Positions 6,550-14,428 of a stretch of DNA of 14,570 nucleotides are shown here, piece by piece. The position numbers and the translations under genes are program-made. Location: NCBI GenBank assembly GCA_016196785.1, contig JACPXA010000258.1, forward strand, positions 1 through 14,570, written 5' to 3'. Every line of letters starts with the position of its first letter. Position 1 is the first letter of the stretch. The stretch comes from Elusimicrobiota bacterium (GTDB lineage Bacteria > Elusimicrobiota > Elusimicrobia > 2-01-FULL-59-12 > JACPXA01). The notes under the pieces were generated by a model. That model worked only from the letters and a program-made list of their open reading frames with translations. It did not search any database and was not told where the DNA came from.

Positions 6550-9072
6550 ATGAATAGCGCGTGGTGGCGGACCTTGATGACCTCCATATCCAAATCCCGT
6601 AAGTTACTGAGTGCAACGACATCCCTCTATGTGCTGCTCCTGCTCAGCGCATTCCCTCATCCTCTCCAAGCCGGCGGCCCAGCATGCCGGCCCTGTCCGA
6701 CGAGCTCCCCAACAGGACTAATCCCACCATGCTGTCCAACAGAGGGTTGCACTTTCATACCACAGATTTTTATCACCGCTAGCCCCGCAGGGCCATGGAA
6801 GAATCAAATCACAATCACTATCGATGATGGTACTAGTACTGTGGGGCTCCAGCAGTATAGCTGGGATAGTCTCGGCTTCACCACTTTTAGTACAAATCCG
6901 TTTGTCTTCCCTCGTGACGCTGTCCCACCCCAGGGCAATCCTCATAGCTTAACTGTCCTAGCCAGATACGCCATACGATGTCCAGTCGGCGAGGCGACTC
7001 AACAACTAGCTATTGATACCGTCCCGCCAGACGCATCAGGGGCAACCGTCATCCCAGAGCGCCTGCTGTCCCCCTTGAGGATTCAGGTCACCTGGAATGA
7101 GTTCACCGATGCGACAAGCGGTATTGACCACTTCACGATCGCCCGAAAGGTCAATGAGGATCCCTGGGGATCAGAGTCAGGTCCTGTGTCGAGCCCTTGG
7201 ACCGACACGGCTGTGATTGAGAGGACCACGTATACGTACCGCGTGACCGCCTACGATGGCGCGGGTAACCCAGCTTCCAAGGACGCAAGTCCGTTCCTGC
7301 TGCTACCACCGACGGGCGAATTTAGGGGGATAGTGTCGCTGTCCCGTCGCGATGGGTCCACTCCGGACCTGGGTGGTGTCACGGTCCAGGTCCTCCAGCA
7401 AGGCACCGAGATCCAGGTCGCCTCGACCATCACCGATGGCACCGGGCTCTACAACGTAGCGGTGGCCCCAGGTACCTATGATCTCAAAGCCTCAAAAGCG
7501 GAGTTTACCTTCCACCGAAGAGATAGGGTCATCCTCCCAGAAAGAGAGACGGTGCGCCGGAACTTCACCCTCTGGACGAATTTTGGCGGATTGGTCCGCA
7601 ACGGGGTCACGGGACAAGGCATTCCGGGCGCAACCGTCCAGGCAGTTCGAGAGTCGGATGGGCAATCCGCGGGGTCAACGACCACCTACCGCACACCCCC
7701 GGCGGCGGTGGGACAGTTCGATTTCTCCATCGCGCCTGGCAGGTACCGGCTCACCGCGCGCGCTGACGGGTTCTTCACCCCCGTCACAGAGATTGTCACC
7801 CTTGACTTCCCCGTCTCGTCGCCCCCTAATCAAATCGCACAGACGTTCAACCTGCGACCAGTAAGCACGTTGACCGGGCGGGTCACCCATGCCTGGACTG
7901 GCCCAATCCCGAGGAATGCCCGCGTCACCGTCACCCCGGAAGGGGGGGGGACAAGTCAGTCCGCGCCCGCGGACCTGAATGGGTACTACACCTTCCTGAC
8001 CCTCGTCCCGGGGGTTTATCTGGCCACCGCCAGCGCCCCCGGATTCCTCACCGGCCCAGAGCCTCCCGCGCGGGTTGACATCCCTGCGGGGCAGACGATC
8101 ACCCAGCATTTCCAGTTGATTCCCACGACCTTCACCGCCTCCGGCACGGTGCGTCTGCCCCCCGGGCAGGGGTGGACCCTGGCGGACGCGGCGGGGATCT
8201 GCGTGAAGGCCTACCGTGGGGATCTCTCGACGCCCGTGGCGTGTTCCACCACCACCGCGGCGGGGGGAGCGTATACCATCCCCTTCCCCTTGACTTCCAG
8301 TCATACCTGGCTCATTACGGCGCCCGTCACCGGCCAATGTCCCCGCCACGATGGCTTCTCCGGCAACACCGACTGCAACGCGGACTTCGCCCGCTTTGAG
8401 CCACCGAGTTCCATCTATCCGGCGCGCTCCCGGCCCAGCGCCGCGTATGTGTTTGTCTCTAGTCCCATTGCAGGTTGGTTAGGTCGGTCAACGCCTGGGG
8501 TCGTCCTCTCCACCCCCACGCTCCAAAGGTTAGCGGGGGTCCAAGTTGAGCTGAAACGTCCCGTGCCCCCGAATGGGCGATTGCCTGAACGAATCCGTGT
8601 GTTTACAACCGGGGCCGACGGACGGTACCCGTCGGGGGGCCAAGACCACCCCAACGCCTGGGTGGACGGTATGACCTGCCGGTGTACAACAATGCGGATG
8701 ATGGCGGACCGCGGAATTTCGAGATCCTCGTCAGCAGCCCCCCGGCGTTCTTCACCTCGACCGAGACCATCCGCGGCTTTCCCCACTATACCCGCCAGAT
8801 CTCCTCCTTCGAACATCCCCCCGTGCGCTTGCGCGCCACTGCCAGTATCATCGCTGGGACCATCCGGTATAGAGACGTCATGCAGCCTGGGGTGTCTGAC
8901 GTGCGCATCAGTGGCCGTCGCACCAACCCGCCTGACGACCACCGGGAGGAGGCCACCACCAGGGACGAGACCGGGGTCTACCAGCTCACCATCCCGGAGG
9001 GCTTCCAGGGCACCTACACCATCACCGGGACGAAGGATGGGCACCAGATCCGACCGAGTACCGGCATCGTGA
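6550..9072 (+). CDS. Giant carboxypeptidase-regulatory-repeat surface protein, 5' part (frameshifted near 8670)
   Basis: The first ~707 codons (to about 8670) are genuine; the remaining frame to the stop at 9070-9072 is out-of-frame sequence rich in S, P and R. The N-terminus (MNSAWWRT) matches the WW leader of the 579 gene. The hydrophobic core is at 23-34, with likely cleavage after LQA (41). Five cysteines follow at 46-67. An Ig-like segment (about 68-155) and an FN3 domain (about 155-252, YTYRVTAYDGAGNP) come next. Then come carboxypeptidase-regulatory-like units, each with the pattern G.V, GA.V, DG.Y.L.V, PG.Y.LTA, FTL; five are counted, the fifth cut by the frameshift. The first ~170 codons are visibly less GC-rich than the rest. 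With 8682-13013 this makes one protein of roughly 2150 residues. Role: inferred surface or secreted structural protein. Confidence 0.8.
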   Translation: MNSAWWRTLMTSISKSRKLLSATTSLYVLLLLSAFPHPLQAGGPACRPCPTSSPTGLIPPCCPTEGCTFIPQIFITASPAGPWKNQITITIDDGTSTVGLQQYSWDSLGFTTFSTNPFVFPRDAVPPQGNPHSLTVLARYAIRCPVGEATQQLAIDTVPPDASGATVIPERLLSPLRIQVTWNEFTDATSGIDHFTIARKVNEDPWGSESGPVSSPWTDTAVIERTTYTYRVTAYDGAGNPASKDASPFLLLPPTGEFRGIVSLSRRDGSTPDLGGVTVQVLQQGTEIQVASTITDGTGLYNVAVAPGTYDLKASKAEFTFHRRDRVILPERETVRRNFTLWTNFGGLVRNGVTGQGIPGATVQAVRESDGQSAGSTTTYRTPPAAVGQFDFSIAPGRYRLTARADGFFTPVTEIVTLDFPVSSPPNQIAQTFNLRPVSTLTGRVTHAWTGPIPRNARVTVTPEGGGTSQSAPADLNGYYTFLTLVPGVYLATASAPGFLTGPEPPARVDIPAGQTITQHFQLIPTTFTASGTVRLPPGQGWTLADAAGICVKAYRGDLSTPVACSTTTAAGGAYTIPFPLTSSHTWLITAPVTGQCPRHDGFSGNTDCNADFARFEPPSSIYPARSRPSAAYVFVSSPIAGWLGRSTPGVVLSTPTLQRLAGVQVELKRPVPPNGRLPERIRVFTTGADGRYPSGGQDHPNAWVDGMTCRCTTMRMMADRGISRSSSAAPRRSSPRPRPSAAFPTIPARSPPSNIPPCACAPLPVSSLGPSGIETSCSLGCLTCASVAVAPTRLTTTGRRPPPGTRPGSTSSPSRRASRAPTPSPGRRMGTRSDRVPAS
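8660..8682 (+). other. Frameshift site joining the two halves of the giant protein gene
   Basis: Before about 8670 the good frame reads NAWVDG with GC-rich third positions; after it the good frame is the -1 frame, reading YDLPVYNNADDGG. One missing base in GACGGTATGACC (8665-8676) would restore WVDG-YDLPV, the expected DG.Y.L.V motif of a regulatory-like unit. This is either an assembly or sequencing deletion or a true inactivating mutation. Confidence 0.75.
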
Positions 9073-12000
9073 CGTCCGTTCCGCCAAACCAGAGCGGGAT
9101 CAACTTCACCGCGGTGGTGCTGACGACCGCGACCCTCACCGCCGATGAAGACCTCAGCGCCCTCCCCCATTCGGTCCCGATCACCTTCGCTGTGGCGATC
9201 CGACCCCAGACCAACCTCCGGGCACTGGTCCCGGAGAGCGGAGGGCGGGTCATCATGACCGACCGCTTTGACTCGAACCCAGAACGGCCCATCGCAGACG
9301 TTGAGTGGCGCGGCTCGACCGTCACGGCAACCACGACCTTCCCACCAAGCGAGGGAGGCGCGCACACCCTGAACGTGGTCTATGTCGAGAACTCCCAGTA
9401 TCGGCACACCACAAGTACCACGACCTTCCGGGTCACCATAGTGAACTGGGGCCAACTGACCGGTCGAGTGGAACAAGATGTCCTCGGCTCTACCACCCCG
9501 TTGACCGGGGCGGTGATCGAGGCGTTTTGGCCGCCCCCATACACCCAACGGTTTTCATCTACCACGACCGCCGCCCCGCGTGGGGAGTATACGTTGCCGC
9601 TCCCACGGCGCGCCAATTATCGTGTCGTCGTCTCCAGCCGGGGGTACACCACGGCCCAGGTCCAGCCGGTCGCGATTCCACCGGCAGGCAGTGCAACCCG
9701 CAACTTCACCCTGAGACCGACCCTGGCAGGGACGGTCCTGGGGGAGACGGAGAGCGGCTCGACCCCGCTGGTCGGGGCCGTGGTACGAGGGACGAGCTCC
9801 GGGATCGATGTATCAACGACCACCCAAACCGACGGCCGGTACGCGCTCAAACTGCCAGGCCAGCTGAGCGCCTATCAAGTCATGGCCTCCTCACTACCCT
9901 TCTATGTGGCCGTCAGTACCGTGGTGACCATCAGTACGACCCCGCTGACGTCCGTGACTCAGGACTTTCTCCTGGCCCGCGCCTCCGGCACCGTCGCCGG
10001 GGTGGTGCTCCAGAACTTTGGGAGCCTGCCGCTCGCACGGGTGACCGTCACCGCCACCCGGGAGCGCACCGGGGTCGTCACCGGGTCCACCAGCACCGAG
10101 TCGAACGGCACCTACCGCCTGGAGCTCCTTCCCGACCGCTATCAGGTGACCGCCTCCAGCGAGGGCTATGCCGTCCGGGTCAGCACGGGGATCGAGGTTC
10201 GGCCCAGGGAGCAGACGGACCTCCCTTTCACCCTGGTCCCCATGCTCTGGGGGCAGGTGACGACCCGGGTGGATCAATCCACGGTGCCCCTCAGTGGCGC
10301 GGAGGTGACGGCCACCCGCCGGGAACCTCCTCCCCTCCGCCGACAGACGTCAGCGGCGGAGGGTGGGCTCTACTATCTCCCCTTAGGCCCGGGGACCTAT
10401 GACGTGACGTTCGCCAGCGCCGGGTTTGTGACCGAAACGCGGGTGGCCCCCATCGTGCCGAGTACAACGACCCCGGTCGTGCTGAATGTGACCTTGGGCC
10501 GACGGGGGGCGTTGAGCGGGACGGTGACCCGGGCGGATGAACCCACGGTGAGCATCAGTGGCGCGGTGGTGGTGGTGACGACGCAAACCGTGCCGCCCCA
10601 AGTGAGCACTCGGACGGTGAGCGACCAGCAAGGCAACTATCTCATTCCCCAACTGGAACGGGGGATCTATACCCTCACGGTGAGCAGCGCCCTGTATGTG
10701 ACGACCACGACCCTGCCTTTTGAGATCACGAGCAGCACAACCAGTCTGGTCAGACATGTCGCCCTGGCCCCCACCCTCACGGGCTGGGTCGTGAACGCCG
10801 AGTCACTCAGCCAAGGAGTACCGGGCGCGAGTATCCTCGCCAGGGAACCTGGCGGCGGGCCGATTCGGGGGACGACCACCGCTGGTCCTGGGGGAGTGTT
10901 CCACCTGCCGTTGGCGGTCGGCACTTACGACGTGACGGCGTCCAGCGATGGATTCCAACAGGTGACGCAACCGCTCCGGATCCTGAGCCTCGTGGAACAA
11001 ACGACGACCACGGTGACCCTTCCACCGTTGCGGTTCCGGCTCGGAGGACAAGCGCTCTGGGGGGTAGGCGCCTCGACCTCCCCGTTGGCCCAGGTGCCGA
11101 TTCAGCTTGAGGGACCCGATCGGCGCACGCTGCAAACCGATCAGGACGGGAGGTTCGTTTCCACCGCCCCGCATCCGCGCGCTGGGCGCTATACCGTCAC
11201 ACCGTCCAGCACCGGATTCCGATTCATCCCGGAGTCCCTGTCCGTCACCCTGGATCAAGAGCTGATGAGCCTCCAGTTCCGCGCGGTGGCGCTGACCACC
11301 ACGACCCTGCGGGTGATCCCGGAACCCCCGCTCCAGGTCGAGCAACCTGTCACTTTAGAGGCGACGGTCCGGTCGCTCCGGGCGGACCTCGGCGGGCCGG
11401 TGGGCCGGGTGGTGTTCCTCAACAGTCAAGGCCTGCCGGAAGCCGACCGACCCGTGGATGCGCAAGGGGTCGCGCGCTACCCGCGGAGCTTCAGCCAACC
11501 GGGCGACCAGGTGTATATCGCGTCCTTTACCGCGCCGGGGGGCCGGTACGCGGGGAGTGTGTCAGCCTCCACTCCGTTTACCGTTGGGCAACCGACGCGT
11601 CCGGGGCTGCGAGGCCGGGTGCTGCGGGTGGATCTCACCCCAGCGCGCGGGGAGGCGGGGGTGACGATCACGGTCACCCGGCAAGGAGAAACGGGCCCGC
11701 GGACGGTTCCCACAGACGCTGAGGGGCGTTACCAACTCCGAGACTTACTCGTTGGCACCTATGGGGTGACAGCAACCAAAGAGCGGTTTACCATCACCCC
11801 GGCATCCCGCACCGTGATCCTGCAGGAGCAGGACGTAGAAGCAAATTTTGAGGCCCGGGCGCGCCAGCCAGCCATCCCCCCAGAGGTGCTCGAGCTCCTC
11901 ATCCCGGGCCGCGCGCGGGGCCAACGCGTTCTGGGCGTCTCGCCCCGGGCGCAGTTCCGGGTGCGTTTCTCGAAACCGATGGATCTCGACTCGCTCCGCA

Positions 12001-13013
12001 ACGGGGGGCTGGAAGTCCGCGGGCTCTTTGACCATCTGCAATCCTCGCAGACCCAGGTGTTCCGCGGGCAGGTACGCTTTGAGGATGCCTCCCAACAGAC
12101 GGCGCTGGTCACCTTTACCCCGGCGCTGGGGGTGTCGGCCCAGGAGGCTGCGCCGAATCTCCCCCGCGGCTGGGGCTTAGCGTTGCACGTCACCCCGCTC
12201 GCCACCGATGTGGAAGGACGGCCCCTGGCCCAGCCCCGCGAGCGCCGGTTCCACACCGTCGTGGACCGCCAACGGCCGTATGTCCTCGTGGCAGAGGATC
12301 AACGCACCCGGATCCGTTTGGAAGCCAACGCCCTCTCCACCGATGGGTTCCTGGATATTGAGGAACGGCCGCTCAACCAACCGCTCCTCGTCAACCCCGC
12401 CGCGCTCCAAGAGGCCCTGGAGACCCTCCGGCACAATTTCGGTCCGCAGGTGGAAGCCCTCGCCTTCGGGGAAGTCCTCGCCTTTGATGAGCAGGGGGCG
12501 GTGCAGCCGACAGCCTTACAAGCCCCGGCCATGGTGAGCCTCCCCCTGCCGCAGGTCCAAGGGCTGTCGCAGTCTCCGCTGGACCTCGCGGGGTTGGACC
12601 AGGTCGCCCTGTTCCGCTTCGATCCCGACCACCGCACCTTCGTCCGGCTCCCCACCAGCCAGGTGGACCTCCGCACCCAATCCGTGCGGGCCACGGTCAC
12701 GACCTTAGGGACGTTTGCGCTGATCCGGGGGGTGGGGAGTGGCCTCGACCTCGCCCATGCCTTCCCCGTGCCGTTCAAACCTGCCGTCGGCCATACGCGG
12801 ATCTTCTTTACCAATCTGCCCGTCCAGGCGACCATCCGGATCTATACGGTGAGCGGGGATCTCGTCCGGGAGCTCACGACCAGCGATGGGAGCGGCCAGC
12901 TCGCCTGGGACGTGACCAATGCGGAGGGGGAACCGCTCGGCAGCGATGTCTTCTACTACGTGCTGGATGATGGGCGCGACAAGAAACAGGGCAAGCTCAT
13001 GGTGATCCGATGA
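8682..13013 (+). CDS. Giant carboxypeptidase-regulatory-repeat surface protein, 3' part with FlgD/T9SS-like C-terminal domain
   Basis: 1443 residues if read from the GTG at 8682, but that is not a natural start: no ribosome-binding site or signal peptide, and the frame is open back to 8589. It continues the 6550 gene. Residue numbers within this part: regulatory-like unit 55-147; Big_3-type Ig 148-255; seven regulatory-like units 256-870; a second Big_3-type Ig 871-972; another unit 973-1058; SbsA-like Ig 1065-1200; conserved module 1208-1348; FlgD/T9SS-like domain 1355-1443 (AFPVPFKP, IRIYTVSGDLVREL, LAWDV, ending KKQGKLMVIR). The last three blocks, about 370 residues, are homologous to the end of the 579 protein. 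The repeats probably form a long rigid beta-sandwich stalk. The stop overlaps the PorV-like start by ATGA. Confidence 0.85.
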   Translation: MYNNADDGGPRNFEILVSSPPAFFTSTETIRGFPHYTRQISSFEHPPVRLRATASIIAGTIRYRDVMQPGVSDVRISGRRTNPPDDHREEATTRDETGVYQLTIPEGFQGTYTITGTKDGHQIRPSTGIVTSVPPNQSGINFTAVVLTTATLTADEDLSALPHSVPITFAVAIRPQTNLRALVPESGGRVIMTDRFDSNPERPIADVEWRGSTVTATTTFPPSEGGAHTLNVVYVENSQYRHTTSTTTFRVTIVNWGQLTGRVEQDVLGSTTPLTGAVIEAFWPPPYTQRFSSTTTAAPRGEYTLPLPRRANYRVVVSSRGYTTAQVQPVAIPPAGSATRNFTLRPTLAGTVLGETESGSTPLVGAVVRGTSSGIDVSTTTQTDGRYALKLPGQLSAYQVMASSLPFYVAVSTVVTISTTPLTSVTQDFLLARASGTVAGVVLQNFGSLPLARVTVTATRERTGVVTGSTSTESNGTYRLELLPDRYQVTASSEGYAVRVSTGIEVRPREQTDLPFTLVPMLWGQVTTRVDQSTVPLSGAEVTATRREPPPLRRQTSAAEGGLYYLPLGPGTYDVTFASAGFVTETRVAPIVPSTTTPVVLNVTLGRRGALSGTVTRADEPTVSISGAVVVVTTQTVPPQVSTRTVSDQQGNYLIPQLERGIYTLTVSSALYVTTTTLPFEITSSTTSLVRHVALAPTLTGWVVNAESLSQGVPGASILAREPGGGPIRGTTTAGPGGVFHLPLAVGTYDVTASSDGFQQVTQPLRILSLVEQTTTTVTLPPLRFRLGGQALWGVGASTSPLAQVPIQLEGPDRRTLQTDQDGRFVSTAPHPRAGRYTVTPSSTGFRFIPESLSVTLDQELMSLQFRAVALTTTTLRVIPEPPLQVEQPVTLEATVRSLRADLGGPVGRVVFLNSQGLPEADRPVDAQGVARYPRSFSQPGDQVYIASFTAPGGRYAGSVSASTPFTVGQPTRPGLRGRVLRVDLTPARGEAGVTITVTRQGETGPRTVPTDAEGRYQLRDLLVGTYGVTATKERFTITPASRTVILQEQDVEANFEARARQPAIPPEVLELLIPGRARGQRVLGVSPRAQFRVRFSKPMDLDSLRNGGLEVRGLFDHLQSSQTQVFRGQVRFEDASQQTALVTFTPALGVSAQEAAPNLPRGWGLALHVTPLATDVEGRPLAQPRERRFHTVVDRQRPYVLVAEDQRTRIRLEANALSTDGFLDIEERPLNQPLLVNPAALQEALETLRHNFGPQVEALAFGEVLAFDEQGAVQPTALQAPAMVSLPLPQVQGLSQSPLDLAGLDQVALFRFDPDHRTFVRLPTSQVDLRTQSVRATVTTLGTFALIRGVGSGLDLAHAFPVPFKPAVGHTRIFFTNLPVQATIRIYTVSGDLVRELTTSDGSGQLAWDVTNAEGEPLGSDVFYYVLDDGRDKKQGKLMVIR

Positions 13014-14428
13014 AGAGGAAAAGAGGCGGGGCGAGGGGATCAATGAACGATTGTATGCCTCTCCCTCCTGGGGAGAGGCCGCCCGAAGGGCGGGTGAGGG
13101 TCCTTCGCCGGACTCTCGACCCCCTCACCCCCACCCTCTCCCGCGAAGGGGAGAGGGAGTTGACTTTCCCCTCTCCCTTGAGAGGCCCCCTCACCCCCAT
13201 CCCGCGCCCCGCCTCTTTCCTTCTACTACCTCTTTTCCTCATCGCCATTGGCGCGGGACGGGTGGGGGCGGGGGGGAAGGGGACGAGTACCGCAAACTTT
13301 TTGAAGTTGGGCGTGGGGGGACGCGCCGTGGCGATGGGCGAGGCCCAGGTCGCGCTCTCGAACGATGTCCTCTCGACCTACTGGAACCCCGCCGGCCTCG
13401 GGCACCTCCGCACCCCGGAAGCCGCCTTTATGCACAACGAGTCGGTCCAGGATACGCGCTATGAGTACCTCGCCTATGCCCATCCCCTCCCCAGCGGTGG
13501 GACCCTGGGGGGCAGCCTCAGCCTGTTGACCATCCGGGACATTCAGGGATTTGACGTCCAGGATCGCAACACCGGGGACCTCCGCGCCAACGATCTGTTA
13601 GGCACCGTCGCGTGGGGTCAGCGGTGGGATACCCCGGAGGCCTGGTGGCAAGGGGTGAGTCTCGGCACCAGCCTGAAATATCTCCGTAAAGTTCTGGATC
13701 AGGACACCGCCAGTACGGTGATGGCCGATCTGGGGGCGCAGTATGAGCTGCCGCACACCCGCTGGCAAGGGCTCACGGTCGGGCTGGCGGTCCAGCACGT
13801 GGGCCCCGGGCTCAAATTTGTGCAAGAGCGGTCCCCGCTCCCCCGGACCCTCCGGGTCGGGCTGGGCTATGACCAGCTCTTCAACAAACGGCTCAGCCTG
13901 GCGCTCGATGCCGTGAAGCCGCGGGATCGGGGGCTCTCCTGGCAACTCGGGGGCGAATACCGGGTCGCCGGGCTCCTCGCGTTTCGCCTCGGGTATCGGA
14001 CCCAAGACGATGTGAGTTCCGGGCTCCACTATGGGATCGGGGTGGGGCCGGATCAGTTCCATGTGGATTACGCCCTGGTCCCCTTTGGCGAGCTCGGGCT
14101 GACCCATCGGGTTTCGATCTTGGCCCGCTTCGGCGCTCCCCGCGCCACCACGCAGCGCGCTGCGCGGGCCTTCCAGCGTGGCCTTCAGTACATGGAGCAA
14201 GGGCTCTATGCGGAGGCCATCCTCGAATTTAACCACGTCCTGGAGCGGGAACCGACCCACGCCGACGCGCTCCAGCTCATGCTCAAGGCGAATGAGCAGT
14301 TAGAATCGCTCCTCAGCCCCGTCCTGGTCAGCCCGCCCGCCGCGACGCCCCCACCGCCCACAACGCCCCCGGCACCGACCGCCCCCACGCCCCAGGCACC
14401 GACCCAACAGGGTCCTGCGCTCCAATGA
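13010..14428 (+). CDS. PorV/UPF0164-like outer-membrane barrel with TPR-like helices and Pro/Thr tail (operon B)
   Basis: 472 residues from the ATG overlapping the upstream stop (13010-13013). The first ~65 residues are encoded by palindromic repeat DNA (LTPTLSREGERE is a typical read-through of such repeats). The signal core is at about 69-82 and cleavage is likely after GRVGA (about 87). The PorV hallmark follows: NFLKLGVGGRAVAMGEA, then LSTYWNPAGLG. Barrel-like strands run to about 380 (DLGAQYEL, VGLAVQHVGPGLKF, VDYALVPFGELGLTHRVS). Residues about 385-436 are a TPR-like pair (RGLQYMEQGLYAEAILEFNHVLEREPTH), matching the first copy. The last 36 residues are a Pro/Thr/Ala-rich tail absent from the first copy. 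It is inferred to be the outer-membrane export or anchoring partner of the giant protein. The true start is uncertain. Confidence 0.83.
   Translation: MKRKRGGARGSMNDCMPLPPGERPPEGRVRVLRRTLDPLTPTLSREGERELTFPSPLRGPLTPIPRPASFLLLPLFLIAIGAGRVGAGGKGTSTANFLKLGVGGRAVAMGEAQVALSNDVLSTYWNPAGLGHLRTPEAAFMHNESVQDTRYEYLAYAHPLPSGGTLGGSLSLLTIRDIQGFDVQDRNTGDLRANDLLGTVAWGQRWDTPEAWWQGVSLGTSLKYLRKVLDQDTASTVMADLGAQYELPHTRWQGLTVGLAVQHVGPGLKFVQERSPLPRTLRVGLGYDQLFNKRLSLALDAVKPRDRGLSWQLGGEYRVAGLLAFRLGYRTQDDVSSGLHYGIGVGPDQFHVDYALVPFGELGLTHRVSILARFGAPRATTQRAARAFQRGLQYMEQGLYAEAILEFNHVLEREPTHADALQLMLKANEQLESLLSPVLVSPPAATPPPPTTPPAPTAPTPQAPTQQGPALQ
13020..13218. repeat. Inverted-repeat-bounded block of GGGAGAGG palindromes in the leader of PorV-like gene B
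   Basis: AAAGAGGCGGGGCG (13020-13033) pairs perfectly with CGCCCCGCCTCTTT (13205-13218). Inside are GCCTCTCCC/GGGAGAGGC (13057-13079), CCCTCTCCC/GGGAGAGGG (13134-13157) and CCTCTC/GAGAGG near 13170-13185. These GGGAGAGG-type palindromes are familiar as intergenic repeats in many GC-rich genomes. Here they sit between an ATGA-coupled start and the signal-peptide core and stay in frame, so they are either translated or the true start is downstream. Confidence 0.65.

Noticed and set aside
8634..8640. Programmed -1 frameshift at G GGG GGC
   Set aside because: The heptamer is in the right phase, but third-position composition and the NAWVDG residues show the original frame continuing to about 8670. 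No obvious stimulatory structure was identified. A single-base deletion is simpler.
8415..9548. Minus-strand open frame over the frameshift region
   Set aside because: Its translation is R/G-rich with no domain pattern, and it overlaps clear plus-strand regulatory-like repeats on both sides of the frameshift.
9305..10402. Plus-strand frame of 365 codons inside the giant gene
   Set aside because: It shadows at least two well-formed regulatory-like repeats in another frame; its own translation is G/R/P/H-rich without motifs.
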